A stretch of DNA of 64,000 nucleotides. Source: Amycolatopsis sp. FBCC-B4732 (lineage in GTDB: Bacteria; Actinomycetota; Actinomycetes; Mycobacteriales; Pseudonocardiaceae). Below, one piece after another: positions 53,549 to 63,844 of this stretch. Position numbers and translations under genes: made by a program. Below the pieces are notes generated by a model. It was given only the letters and a program-made list of their open reading frames with translations. It had not been told where the DNA came from and made no database searches. Numbering within the stretch: the first letter of the stretch is position 1; the number at the start of each line of letters is the position of its first letter. The stretch spans positions 8,412,501 to 8,476,500 of the forward strand of contig NZ_CP095376.1 of NCBI RefSeq assembly GCF_023008405.1, given 5' to 3'.

Positions 53549-54451
53549 ATGACCATCGGAGTCACGCTGCCGGCCGGTGACACCGGAGCCGCCGCGAACC
53601 TCGTCGACGAGCTCCTCGCCCAGACCCGTCAAGCCGCCGATGCCGGGCTGAAGTCCGTCTGGTTTTCGCAGCTGCCGCTGAGCCAGGACGCCATCACCGT
53701 CGCCGCGCTCGCGGGGCGCGAAGTCCCCGGTATCGAGGTCGGGACGTCCGTCGTGCCCATCTACCCGCGGCACCCGCTGCTGGTCGCGAGCGCGGCGCAG
53801 ACCGCGCAGGCCGCCACCGGGGGCCGGTTCACGCTCGGGATCGGGCTCGGGTCGAAGGGGTTCCTCGGGCCCGTCTACGGCGTCGAGTACCCGCCGCCGA
53901 TCCGGCACCTGCGCGAATACCTCACCGTGCTGCGGCAGGTCTTCGACGGCCAAACCGTCGACTTCCGCGGCGAGACGCTCGAAGCGCACCCGCCCGGACC
54001 GTCCACTGTGGGCGGTGACGTGCGGATCGTCGTCGCCGCGATGGGGCCGCAGGCGCTGCGCGTCACCGGTGAGCTCGCCGACGGGACGCTGCCGTTCCTC
54101 GCCGGGCCGAGAGCGCTTTCCGAGCAGATCGTGCCGCACCTGCCCGCGGGCAAGCGGATCCTCGCGGCCGTGCCGGCGATCGTCACCGACGAACCCGACG
54201 CCGTGCGGGCGCTGGCCTACGAGCAGATGTCCTTCTACAGCCAGATCCCTTCGTACCAGCGGATCCTGGCCGCGGAAGGCGTCGAGCACGCGGCCGAGCT
54301 GGCGATCATCGGGGACGAGAAGACCGTCCTCGAAGGACTCCGGCGCTACTACGACGCCGGCGCGACCGACGTCCTCGTCTCGCAGACCGGCATCCGGTCC
54401 GCCGAAGAGCGGCTGCGGACGTGGGAAGTGATCAGCTCAGCCGGTTCGTGA
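53549..54451 (+). CDS. LLM-class F420-dependent oxidoreductase
   Basis: The 300-residue luciferase-like enzyme starts TIGVTLPAGDTGAAANLVDELLAQ and has SVVPIYPRHPLLVASAAQTAQ and LGIGLGSKGFLGPVYGVEY, patterns of the actinobacterial F420 LLM group. It overlaps the convergent antiporter gene by 20 bp. Substrate unknown. Confidence 0.88.
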   Translation: MTIGVTLPAGDTGAAANLVDELLAQTRQAADAGLKSVWFSQLPLSQDAITVAALAGREVPGIEVGTSVVPIYPRHPLLVASAAQTAQAATGGRFTLGIGLGSKGFLGPVYGVEYPPPIRHLREYLTVLRQVFDGQTVDFRGETLEAHPPGPSTVGGDVRIVVAAMGPQALRVTGELADGTLPFLAGPRALSEQIVPHLPAGKRILAAVPAIVTDEPDAVRALAYEQMSFYSQIPSYQRILAAEGVEHAAELAIIGDEKTVLEGLRRYYDAGATDVLVSQTGIRSAEERLRTWEVISSAGS

Positions 54452-56066
54452 GGGTCGCCGACACCGAAAGCTCCTCCAGGTCGAGCTCCCGCAGCACGCG
54501 CCGCAGGACCTCGTCGTCGAGCCGCCCGGCGCGGTTCTCCTCGATCATCGCCTTGCGCTGGGTGATCAGGAGCTCGCGCCGGGCCTTCGCGAACTGGGCC
54601 TGCGGGCTGCCGGACCGGTCTTCGCCGGACAGCGTGATCGCGGCCTTGGCGAAGCGGTAGCGCGTGTCGATCAGCCGCTGGAGCCGCTCCTTCAGCCGGT
54701 CGACCTTCTCCTGGGGCAGGTCCAGCGAAGCCAGCCGCTCGTCGCTGATTTCGCGCAGCCGGTCCTGGGCCGCCTTCTTCGCGACCTCGCGCGCGGCGAG
54801 TTCTTCGGCCTCGTCCCGCGACGCCTCCGCAGGGTCCTCCACCTTCAGCAGCCGGATCAGCGGCGGCAGCGTCAGCCCCTGGATCAGCACCGTCCCGATC
54901 GCCACAGTGAACGCGAACAGCTGGATCTCCTCGCGGCCCGGGGTCGCGGCCGGTACGCCGGCCGCCGCGGCGAGCGTGACCACGCCGCGCATGCCGGTCC
55001 ACGAAACGACCGCCAGCGTCCGCCACGACGGCGTCGCGCGGTCCCGGCCGAAGAGCCGGACCGTCTGCGGCAGGTACGCGGAAACGAACACCGCCGGCAC
55101 CCGCACGAACATCGTCACGCCGAGCACGATCACCGCGACCAGCGCGAGCGTCCCGTTGTCGCGGGCCGCGTGCTGCGCGCCTTCGAGCACGAACGGCAGC
55201 TGCAGCCCCATCAGCGCGAACACCAGCGCTTCCAGCAGGACGTCGATCGAGGCCCACACCGATCTGTCCTGCATGCGTGTCGCGGGGGACGCGTACAGCG
55301 CGCGATGCCCCAGGAGCAGGCCCGCCGCGACGACGGCGAGCACGCCGGAGCCGCTGAAGTCTTCGCTGAAGGGGTGCAGGTGCTCCGCGGTGACGTACGC
55401 GGCGAACGGCACGATGATGCCGAACGCCGACTCCATCAGCGGGTCGTCGAGCTGGCGGCGGATCAGCACGACGAGCGCGCCGATCGCCAGGCCGACCCCG
55501 ATGCCCAGCACGGTCGCGACGCCGAAGACCGCGAACCCGTGCCCGGCCGAGCCCGCGGTGCCCGCGACGGCGGCGAGCGCGACCTTGTACAGCGTCAGCG
55601 CGGCGGCGTCGTTGACCAGGCTCTCGCCGGTCAGCACGGTCATCACCCGCCGCGGCAGGCCGAGCTTGCGCCCGATCGCGACCGCGGTCACCGCGTCCGG
55701 CGGCGCCACGACCGCGCCGAGGACCAGCGCGGAGGCGAAGGGCACGTCCGGCAGCAGCAGGTGCACGACGACGGCGACGACCACGGCGGTCAGGGCCACC
55801 AGCACCACGCCGAGCGCGACGATCGGCCGCAGCGCCCGCTTGAAGTGCGTCAGCGAGCTTTCCAGCGACGTCGAGTAGAGCAACGGCGGCAGCACGACGG
55901 TGAGCACCAGTTCCGGTTCGAGCTCGAACCGCGGCACGCCGGGGATCAGCGCGATCCCGAGCGCGACGACGACCACCAGCAGTGGCGCGGACAGGTTGTA
56001 GCGCCGGGCGAGGGCGGTCAGCGCGAGGGAGCCCGCGAGCACGGCCATCAGCGTCAGGATCTCCAC
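54432..56066 (-). CDS. Na+/H+ antiporter (NhaP/CPA1 type)
   Basis: The 544-residue protein has about 12 membrane helices with CPA1 features: VLPPLLYSTSLESS, the ion-binding VVAPPDAVTAVAIGRKLGLP and TGESLVNDAAALTLYK with the catalytic Asp/Asn pair, and SWTGMRGVVTLAAA. The C-terminal ~150 residues are a charged, likely coiled cytoplasmic tail (VEDPAEASRDEAEELAAREV...). It exchanges Na+ for H+. GTG 56066 gives the usual N terminus. Confidence 0.92.
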   Translation of the reverse strand: MEILTLMAVLAGSLALTALARRYNLSAPLLVVVVALGIALIPGVPRFELEPELVLTVVLPPLLYSTSLESSLTHFKRALRPIVALGVVLVALTAVVVAVVVHLLLPDVPFASALVLGAVVAPPDAVTAVAIGRKLGLPRRVMTVLTGESLVNDAAALTLYKVALAAVAGTAGSAGHGFAVFGVATVLGIGVGLAIGALVVLIRRQLDDPLMESAFGIIVPFAAYVTAEHLHPFSEDFSGSGVLAVVAAGLLLGHRALYASPATRMQDRSVWASIDVLLEALVFALMGLQLPFVLEGAQHAARDNGTLALVAVIVLGVTMFVRVPAVFVSAYLPQTVRLFGRDRATPSWRTLAVVSWTGMRGVVTLAAAAGVPAATPGREEIQLFAFTVAIGTVLIQGLTLPPLIRLLKVEDPAEASRDEAEELAAREVAKKAAQDRLREISDERLASLDLPQEKVDRLKERLQRLIDTRYRFAKAAITLSGEDRSGSPQAQFAKARRELLITQRKAMIEENRAGRLDDEVLRRVLRELDLEELSVSATLTNRLS

Positions 56067-56152
56067 GCGGGTGATCTTCCCGCAGGTGAGAGCCCTGCGC
56101 TCGGCTTCCGCCCAATGGAAGTGACCTGGCTTACGCCGGACCCCCTGTGCAT

Positions 56153-56180
56153 ACTTGTGCGCACTACGCACACTTGTGCG
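56153..56180. promoter_or_regulatory. Operator candidate upstream of the AAHS-type MFS gene
   Basis: ACTTGTGCG occurs twice in direct orientation (56153-56161 and 56172-56180). Between and across them lies TGTGCG-CACTA-CGCACA (56156-56172), a perfect inverted repeat. It ends 35 bp before the MFS start and could bind an IclR- or MarR-type regulator of aromatic transport. Confidence 0.45.
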
Positions 56181-56215
56181 GATCACGTGCACCGACGCAC
56201 ATCCGGAGGTTCTCC

Positions 56216-57451
56216 ATGTCCCCTGGCACTCGCTCCTGGGTCGTGCCCCTGGCCTGGACCGCCGTCCTGCTCGACGGGTTCGACCTGGTCGTGCTCGGCA
56301 CCGTGCTGCCCGTGCTGCTCCGCGACCACGTCTGGGGCCTGACGCCCGGCACGGCGTCGGTCGTGTCGACGGTCGGGCTGGCCGGGATGATGCTGGGCGG
56401 GCTGGCGATCGGCACGATCACCGACGTCATCGGGCGCCGGAAGTCCCTGATCATCTCCGTGACGCTGTTCTCCCTGTGCACGCTGCTCTGCGCGTTCGCG
56501 CCCTCGACGTTCGTCTTCGCCCTGCTGCGGTTCGTTGCCGGGCTGGGCCTCGGCGGCTGCCTGCCGACGGCGATCACGCTGGTCACGGAGTACGCGCGCC
56601 GGGGCAAGGCCGGCAGCGCGACGACCACGGTGATGACCGGCTACCACGTCGGCGCGGTGCTGACGGCGCTGCTGGGCATCGTGCTCATCTCGCCGCTGGG
56701 CTGGCGCGCGATGTTCGTCGCCGGCGCGATCCCCGCCGTGGTGCTGATCCCGCTGATGCTGAAGTTCCTGCCGGAGTCCGAGTCGTTCCAGCGGGTCCGC
56801 GAGACCGAGCGGTCGGCCGGGCACGCCGTCGCCGGCCTGTTCCGCGGCGGCCTGCTGCGCGCGACGATCGCCTTCTGGGTGACGTCGTTCATGGGCCTGC
56901 TGCTGGTGTACGGGCTGAACACGTGGCTGCCGGAGATCATGCGCCAGGCCGGCTACCCGCTCGGTGCGGCGCTGAGCCTGTTGCTGACGCTGAACGTCGG
57001 CGGCATCGCCGGGCTGCTCGTGGCGGGCCGGGTCGCCGACCGCGTCGGCATCCGCCCGTCGGCCATCGTCTGGTTCTGCCTCGGCGCGGTGTTCCTGGCG
57101 CTGCTGAGCGTCAAGCTGCCGGCCGTCGGGCTGTACGCGGCGGTGTTCCTGACCGGCTGCTTCGTGTTCAGCGCCCAGGTGCTGGTGTACGCGTACATCG
57201 GCCGCGTCTACCCGGACGCGATCCGCGCGACCGGCCTCGGCTGGTCCGCCGGCATCGGCCGCATCGGCGCGATCTCGGGCCCGCTCCTCGGCGGCGCCCT
57301 GCTGACGGCCGGAATCGCATACCCGTGGGGCTTCTACGCGTTCGCCGGCGTCGGCGCACTGGGCGCGGCCGCGGTCACGGTGGTCCGCCCCGGCCGCCAG
57401 TCCCCGGCCCCCGACCCCGTCCCCGCCCCGGAAAGCCACGCGACTCCCTGA
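56216..57451 (+). CDS. MFS transporter, aromatic acid:H+ symporter (AAHS) type
   Basis: The 411-residue protein has 12 helices and the AAHS signature LLDGFDLVVLGTVLP in helix 1, with IGTITDVIGRRKSLI in the 2-3 loop. AAHS members import benzoate, protocatechuate or similar acids. ATG 56216 has a clear GGAGG site. No aromatic catabolic genes are adjacent. A hairpin follows the stop. Confidence 0.9.
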   Translation: MSPGTRSWVVPLAWTAVLLDGFDLVVLGTVLPVLLRDHVWGLTPGTASVVSTVGLAGMMLGGLAIGTITDVIGRRKSLIISVTLFSLCTLLCAFAPSTFVFALLRFVAGLGLGGCLPTAITLVTEYARRGKAGSATTTVMTGYHVGAVLTALLGIVLISPLGWRAMFVAGAIPAVVLIPLMLKFLPESESFQRVRETERSAGHAVAGLFRGGLLRATIAFWVTSFMGLLLVYGLNTWLPEIMRQAGYPLGAALSLLLTLNVGGIAGLLVAGRVADRVGIRPSAIVWFCLGAVFLALLSVKLPAVGLYAAVFLTGCFVFSAQVLVYAYIGRVYPDAIRATGLGWSAGIGRIGAISGPLLGGALLTAGIAYPWGFYAFAGVGALGAAAVTVVRPGRQSPAPDPVPAPESHATP

Positions 57452-57463
57452 GCGTGCCGCGCG

Positions 57464-57505
57464 GGTCGTGAGTGAGGGTTGGAACACTGTTCCTCACTCA
57501 CGACC
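57464..57505. terminator. Bidirectional hairpin between MFS and APC permease genes
   Basis: Arms GGTCGTGAGTGAGG (57464-57477) and CCTCACTCACGACC (57492-57505) are exact complements, with a 14-nt loop that contains its own small palindrome (GGAACACTGTTCC across the loop). It lies between convergent genes and shares the CGTGAGTGAG core with the hairpin at 5090. Confidence 0.75.
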
Positions 57506-57519
57506 ACTTGCGCCGGACG

Positions 57520-59064
57520 TCAGCCGAGTTCCTTCAGTTCCTGTTCCACCGCCGCGAGTTCGGCTTCCGAGCCCTGGACCTTCGGGCCGGTGAACCACTT
57601 CCGGGCCGAGAGCACCCACCACAGCGCCGCGCCGCCGAGCACCACCAGGAACGCGATCGGCGTGTAGTTGAACGAGTCCACCGTCACCGGCGACACCTGC
57701 GGCAGCATGAACAGGAAGAAGATCAGCACGACCCACACCGTCGCGATGATCCCGACCGGCTTGCCCCACTTGCCCAGCGACCACGGCCCGGGCTCGAACG
57801 AGTCGCCGCGCCGGACGCGCAGGAACACCGGGATCACGTACGCCACGTACAGCCCGACGACCGCGATCGACGTCACCGCCGCGTAGGCCGTCGCGCTCCA
57901 CAGGTACGGCAGGGCCAGGATCAGCGCGCCGCCCGCGGCGAGCCACACGGCGTTCGTCGGCGTCTGCGTGCGCTTGTTGATCTTGTGCCAGAAGCCCGAC
58001 CCGGGGATCGCGCCGTCGCGGGCGAACGCGTAGATCATCCGCGAGTTCGCCGTCACCGACGCCATGCCGCAGAACAGCTGCGCGCCGATGCAGATCAGGA
58101 GCAGGAACTTGCCGGTGACCGCGCCGGTCGCGTCGATGAAGATCTGCGCGGGCGGGACGCCGGTCGCGGACCCGACCGCGCCGTCGTAGTCCTGGATCGC
58201 GAACGTCAGGCCGATCAGCAGGATCCAGCCCGCGACCAGCGAGACGACGATCGACATCACGATGCCGCGCGGCCCGGCCGTCGCCGCGCTCTTCGTCTCC
58301 TCGGTCATGTGCGCCGAGGCGTCGTAGCCGGTCAGCGTGTACTGCGCGACCAGCAACCCCAGCGCGAAGACGTAGAAGGTCGAACCCCAGCCCGTCTGGT
58401 TCACGAAACTGCCGAAGACGAACGACGCGTCCTGGTGCTTGGCCGGTACGAAGATCAGCACCCCGACGATCACCAGCACGCCGATGAGGTGCCACCAGAC
58501 GCTGACGTTGTTGAGGATCGCCACGATCCGGACGCCGAAGGTGTTCAGCAGGCCGTGCACCACGAGGATGATCGCCAGCAGCAGGATCGTGTGGCCCGGC
58601 GTCGCGGTGAAGCCCCACTGCAGGTCGAGGAAGGCGTTGAGGAACAGCGCCGCGCCGAAGTCGATGCCCGCGGTGACGGCGATCTGCCCGATGAGGTTGA
58701 ACCAGCCGGTGAACCACGACCACACGGGACCGGACTTGTTCGGCGCCAGCTTCGCGGCCCAGTAGTAGAGGCCGCCCGCGGTCGGGTAGCTGGAGCAGAC
58801 CTCGGCCATGCCGAGGCCGACCAGGATGACGAACACCCCGACCAGTGGCCAGCCCCAGATCATCGCGGCCGGGCCGCCGGTCTTCATGCCGAAGCCGTAG
58901 AGCGTCAGGCAGCCGGAGAGGATCGAAATGATCGTGAAGGAGACGGCGAAGTTCGAGAACGCCGACATCGTCCGTTTGAGCTCCTGCGCGTACCCCAGCT
59001 GGTGCAGGCGGGCGCTGTCTTCGTCAGCGTGGTCGGGAGTGGTCTGCTGGTCGGAAACGTCCAT
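57520..59064 (-). CDS. APC-family amino acid permease
   Basis: The 514-residue protein has about 12 helices and APC features: FAVSFTIISILSGCLTLYGFGMKTGGPAAMIWGWPLVG, EVCSSYPTAGGLYYWAAKLAP and the later ALLFLFMLP region. It is close to the GABA/choline-type permeases of actinobacteria. Length is normal. It is preceded by a short spacer (59065-59134) and the decayed beta-lactamase gene. Confidence 0.9.
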   Translation of the reverse strand: MDVSDQQTTPDHADEDSARLHQLGYAQELKRTMSAFSNFAVSFTIISILSGCLTLYGFGMKTGGPAAMIWGWPLVGVFVILVGLGMAEVCSSYPTAGGLYYWAAKLAPNKSGPVWSWFTGWFNLIGQIAVTAGIDFGAALFLNAFLDLQWGFTATPGHTILLLAIILVVHGLLNTFGVRIVAILNNVSVWWHLIGVLVIVGVLIFVPAKHQDASFVFGSFVNQTGWGSTFYVFALGLLVAQYTLTGYDASAHMTEETKSAATAGPRGIVMSIVVSLVAGWILLIGLTFAIQDYDGAVGSATGVPPAQIFIDATGAVTGKFLLLICIGAQLFCGMASVTANSRMIYAFARDGAIPGSGFWHKINKRTQTPTNAVWLAAGGALILALPYLWSATAYAAVTSIAVVGLYVAYVIPVFLRVRRGDSFEPGPWSLGKWGKPVGIIATVWVVLIFFLFMLPQVSPVTVDSFNYTPIAFLVVLGGAALWWVLSARKWFTGPKVQGSEAELAAVEQELKELG

Positions 59065-59134
59065 CGGGCACCTCTTGAAAGGTATGCGGCCAGACCATTG
59101 AATTCGCCGAAGGTAGCCCCGCCACCAGGGGGTG

Positions 59135-59863
59135 TCAAGCCTTCGTCAAGAACTCGTCCAGCTGCCTGAGCAGGGGCCCGCCACCTCGGTGGTCGTTCGA
59201 GATCAGGGTCGCGGTGACGCCGGACGACGGCTGGTGCAGGCTCACGAACGTGACGCCGTGGTCGCCGCCCTCCAGCCGGACGACGCCGGGCCGCGGCAGC
59301 CGGAAGCCGAGCCCGTAGCCGGCTCCGCGCAGCATCCGTTCCACCCACTCGCCCGGGACGAGCCTGCCGTCGAGGAACGCGGGCCAGAACTTCCGGAAGT
59401 CCGGCGCGGAGCTGTAGATCCCGCCGTTGCCGAAGCCGACGACCGGCAGGCTGAACACGTTGGTGCGGCCGTCTTCCAGGTACCCGGTGGCCGTCCGGGC
59501 GGGCAGCGCGTCCGAGCGGAGGAACGCCGTGTCCGCCATCCCGGCGGGCTCGGTCACGCGGGTCCGGACGAGGTCGGCGAAAGGTACGCCCGCGACCCGT
59601 TCGGCGATCAGGGCCAGGACCGCGAAAGCGCAGTTGTGGTAGTGGAAGCGTTCGCCCGGCGGGAACTGCTGCGGGTAGCCGTCGAGAGCGGCGAGGTAGT
59701 CGGCCGACGTGACGAGTCCCGGCGGTGTCTCGGGCGGGTTTTCGTCATTGCAGTAGTCGCCGATGCCCGGAGTGTGCGTCAGGAGGTGCTCGACGGTGTT
59801 CTCGTCGCCGCGGTTGACCAGCACCACACCGGAAAAGGGCGCTTCCACGGACTCAGCGTCCAC
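59135..59863 (-). pseudogene. Beta-lactamase-family serine hydrolase, internally deleted remnant
   Basis: The ~240 residues match class C beta-lactamase/D-alanyl carboxypeptidase-like proteins from [18 protein letters not shown] to the end (YHNCAFAVLALIAERVAG, GGIYSSAPDFRKFW, NDHRGGGPLL). The N terminus jumps from [12 protein letters not shown] directly to NTVEHLL; in intact relatives about 60 residues carrying the catalytic S-x2-K lie here. The only starts upstream lie within the glpQ terminator and glpQ antisense. The gene is therefore probably inactive, although the frame stays open. Confidence 0.7.
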
Positions 59864-59875
59864 GGAAGCGCCCTT
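59831..59875 (-). terminator. Terminator of the glycerophosphodiesterase gene
   Basis: AGGGCGCTTCCACGGAC pairs with GTCCACGGAAGCGCCCT (two mismatches), and on the minus strand the stem is followed by TTTT. It lies 14 bp past the phosphodiesterase stop. The beta-lactamase remnant begins inside it. Confidence 0.75.
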
Positions 59876-59888
59876 CGCGGCAACGCGA

Positions 59889-61025
59889 TTACCGGCCCAG
59901 GAAGGCGTGCAGCGACTCGAGCGCGGTGTCCGGCTGGTCGGCGAAGAAGCCGTCGACACCGGCCTGGAGGAACGCCGCCTCCTCGGTGAAGACGTCACCG
60001 TAGGCGTCCGGCTCGGCCGAGGAGCGCAGGTTCGCCGGCAGGAACGGGTTCTCGTTCCGGAACGTGTACGGCTGCACCTTCAGGCCCGCCTTGTGCGCGT
60101 CGGCGACGAGCGCGGTCGGCTTGGTCAGGTTCCCGGCGGCGTCCAGCGGGATGATCTGCCCCTTCTCCGGCCCGAGGTACTTCGCGTACTTCGAGATGTC
60201 ACGCAGACCCTGCGGCGTCACGAGGTCCGCGTACGTCCGCTTGTCGCCCTTCGCGACGAAGTCCGCCGGAGCGCCGGTGGCCGAGGTCAGCTGCAGCAGC
60301 GGCGTGCGGACCTGCTTGTGCAGCGCGATCAGGTTCGACACCTCGAACGACTGGATGATCGCCGGCGCGTCCGGCCGGTCGAGGCCGTTGCGCTTGAGGA
60401 TCGACACCAGCTTCGGCTCGGTCGGGTTGCCGATGGACTGGAAGAACGTCGAGTGCTTGACCTCGGGGTAGGTGCCCAGCGTCCGGTGCAGTTCCCGGCC
60501 GAGCCGCTTGGTCAGGTCGAGCACCTCCTGGAAGGTGGCGATCTGGTAGCGGCCGTTGTACAGCGTGTTGTGCGGGCGGTTCGCCGGGATCCGCTCGACC
60601 GCGCGCAGCGTCTTCAGCTCGGCGAGGGTGAAGTCCTGGGTGAACCACCCGGTCGTGCTGACCCCGTCGAGCACGACGGTCTTCTTCCGGTTCGCGAACT
60701 CGGGGTGCTTCGCGACGTCGGTGGTCCCGCCGATCTCGGGCTCGTGCCGCGCGACGAGCTGGCCGTCCTTGGTGGGCACGAGGTCGACGTCGACCCAGTC
60801 GACGCCCATCCGGTAGGCGAGCTCGTACGAGGCGAGCGTGTGCTCCGGCCGGTACCCGGGCGCGCCGCGGTGTCCGATGATCACGGGGTCATCGTGGCCC
60901 CGCCCGTGCGCGGCCGCATCGGCGGACCCGGCTTCGGATGCGTTGGCCGACCCGACGGCCAGTCCGGTGACGCTCAGCAACGCCAGTCCGGCGAGCGTCA
61001 GCACACCGACACGTTTGCGCTTCAT
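59889..61025 (-). CDS. glpQ: Secreted glycerophosphodiester phosphodiesterase
   Basis: The 378-residue protein has a signal peptide ([28 protein letters not shown]) and the GDPD core: [20 protein letters not shown] with catalytic histidines, and [20 protein letters not shown] with metal ligands. It releases sn-glycerol-3-phosphate from deacylated phospholipids or teichoic acids outside the cell. ATG 61025 has a GAGG site. Confidence 0.92.
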   Translation of the reverse strand: MKRKRVGVLTLAGLALLSVTGLAVGSANASEAGSADAAAHGRGHDDPVIIGHRGAPGYRPEHTLASYELAYRMGVDWVDVDLVPTKDGQLVARHEPEIGGTTDVAKHPEFANRKKTVVLDGVSTTGWFTQDFTLAELKTLRAVERIPANRPHNTLYNGRYQIATFQEVLDLTKRLGRELHRTLGTYPEVKHSTFFQSIGNPTEPKLVSILKRNGLDRPDAPAIIQSFEVSNLIALHKQVRTPLLQLTSATGAPADFVAKGDKRTYADLVTPQGLRDISKYAKYLGPEKGQIIPLDAAGNLTKPTALVADAHKAGLKVQPYTFRNENPFLPANLRSSAEPDAYGDVFTEEAAFLQAGVDGFFADQPDTALESLHAFLGR

Positions 61026-61463
61026 CTGGTGACCTCTTTTCACACAGGGTTGACCCTGACTACTCGCGCCACCCTCGATGCCGCAAGCGTCGCGCGGGGG
61101 TATCCGGGCAAAAGCGACGGTGAACTACGCGTGGACTCCTGCGCGCGAAGGTGTGGTCCGCGGCACGGCTGGGGACGCTCGACCCCGCGGCGGGTGGCCG
61201 GACCACTGCCGGGCTCCGGCCGGCGCGGGCCCACGTCAACCGGTCGTCGCGGCCTGCCCGCCACCTCCGGTTCCCGCGGCCGGAGCGCCTCCCGCCCGTG
61301 GTGCCCGGCGGCCGGAGCGCCGCCCCCGCTTCCTTTGCAGCGGTCACCTCGATTCAGCAGCACCCTCCGCACCTCCCGTCACCCAGGGCGGCACGGCCCT
61401 CACCCGCGGTGCCCGGGGGCGGCGAAATGTCCGGCGCGAACCCGGCCGGATACGCTGTGCCGC
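61026..61463. other. 438-bp gap between glpQ and purD
   Basis: Open frames here on the plus strand lack a coding-like composition and recognisable motifs, so I see no gene. The right end holds the purD promoter. The left end (61026-61075) should hold the glpQ promoter; CACAGGGTTGACCCTG at 61043-61058 forms a small inverted repeat there. Confidence 0.5.
61451..61456 (+). promoter_or_regulatory. -10 element suggesting a leaderless purD transcript
   Basis: TACGCT ends 7 bp before the GTG start of purD, so transcription would begin at or next to the start codon. No Shine-Dalgarno is visible. Leaderless mRNAs of this kind are common in actinobacteria. Confidence 0.5.
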
Positions 61464-62738
<1,275 letters not shown>

Positions 62739-62862
62739 TTTCACGGGACCGGGGAACCGGCCGGGCACGAACTTCGTCCAAACCCGGGCTGCTGCCACAC
62801 TTGCGTTGGTAGCCTCGACGAGGAGCCGGCCGGTCACTGTCCGTATGACGTCAGGGGAGAGC

Positions 62863-63243
62863 ATGTCAGGACCCTCGTACGACCTGAGCCCGGCCGTCCC
62901 GGTGGCGCCGGCCGTGGCGGACGTCCTGGTCCGCCCGGACAAGCTGCTCGACGTCGCCCGGATCGTCGAAGAGCAGGCCAACGCGCTCGAAGACCAGCTG
63001 ATCACCCGCCTGGACCAGCTGCGGGTCGACGCGCCCTCGGCGGACGTCGTCAGCACCCAGTCGATCGAAGCGTGGAACCACCTGATCGCCGACGGCGACC
63101 GGTCCTACGCCGGCCAGGTCCGCGAGTACGTCGCGGGCCTCAAGCGCCTGGTGTCGCAGCTGCGCGCCGCCGCGAAGGACTACAAGGTCAGCGACGAGGA
63201 AAAGGCGGCGGTGTTCGGTGACCGCGGCAAGCACGGTGCGTAA
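62863..63243 (+). CDS. Small helical protein, probable ESX/type VII-related
   Basis: The 126-residue protein is not a named family with certainty. It is largely alpha-helical (KLLDVARIVEEQANALEDQLITRLDQL, then SYAGQVREYVAGLKRLVSQLRAAAKDYKVSDEE), ending with a YxxxD/E-like YKVSDEE tail that resembles the secretion signal of type VII substrates. A GGGGAGA site precedes the ATG. It is followed, overlapping, by a DUF3558 lipoprotein and then a PPE-like gene. Confidence 0.65.
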   Translation: MSGPSYDLSPAVPVAPAVADVLVRPDKLLDVARIVEEQANALEDQLITRLDQLRVDAPSADVVSTQSIEAWNHLIADGDRSYAGQVREYVAGLKRLVSQLRAAAKDYKVSDEEKAAVFGDRGKHGA

Positions 63244-63835
63244 CAGCGCGGTGCTGATCACCGGCGGCGTGCTCGCGACAGCGGCGCTCGCCGGCTGCTC
63301 CGCGGACAAGGACGGCACCCCGTACCCGATCGAGACGGCCGCCACCGCGGCGTCGCAGAGCGCGAAGGCCGCCCAGCTGCCCCAGCGCCCGGCCGACCTG
63401 CCGATGCAGGGCGTCGACCTCTGCGACCTCTTCCCGCAGGTGCAGCTCGACGCGATGAAGATCAGCAGCACGCCCCGGCAGGCCGACAGCGCCGACGGGC
63501 CGGTCTGCGTGCTCGACGCCGACCGCGAGGAGCCGTTCCACGGCTACCAGGTGGGCTCGGTGACCGCGGACCTCGACGAGTGGATCACCGGGGCCCGCCG
63601 CAAGAACAGCATGACCACCGAACCGAAGGCCATCGCCGGCTACCCGGCGCTGACGAGCTACCGCGCGGCCGCCGACCCGGCCGACTGCAGCACCCTCGTC
63701 GGCGTCGCGAAGGGCCGGACGCTGACCATCCGGACGTTCCCCATCACCCGCGGCAAGCTCACCCAGCCGCAGCTGTGCGAGATGTCGGCGCACGCCGCCG
63801 ACCTGGCGCTGCAGTCCTTGAAGTCACGCAACTAG
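63218..63835 (+). CDS. DUF3558 lipoprotein
   Basis: The 205-residue protein has a signal peptide with lipobox LAGC (Cys27) and a DUF3558 domain with two cysteine pairs (VDLCDLFP, GPVCVLD, PADCSTL, PQLCEM). DUF3558 proteins are actinobacterial lipoproteins often encoded with ESX-like components. GTG 63218 overlaps the previous gene by 26 bp; GTG 63236 is an alternative start. Confidence 0.85.
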   Translation: MTAASTVRNSAVLITGGVLATAALAGCSADKDGTPYPIETAATAASQSAKAAQLPQRPADLPMQGVDLCDLFPQVQLDAMKISSTPRQADSADGPVCVLDADREEPFHGYQVGSVTADLDEWITGARRKNSMTTEPKAIAGYPALTSYRAAADPADCSTLVGVAKGRTLTIRTFPITRGKLTQPQLCEMSAHAADLALQSLKSRN

Positions 63836-63844
63836 GGAGGGCGC

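Noticed and set aside
59864..59998. N-terminal extension of the beta-lactamase-family gene
   Set aside because: This is antisense of the glycerophosphodiesterase; the Ser/Arg-rich translation has no homology features.
61151..61463. Coding frame upstream of purD
   Set aside because: The frame is Arg/Pro/Ala-rich without motifs and lacks a ribosome binding site. A leaderless promoter for purD occupies its end.
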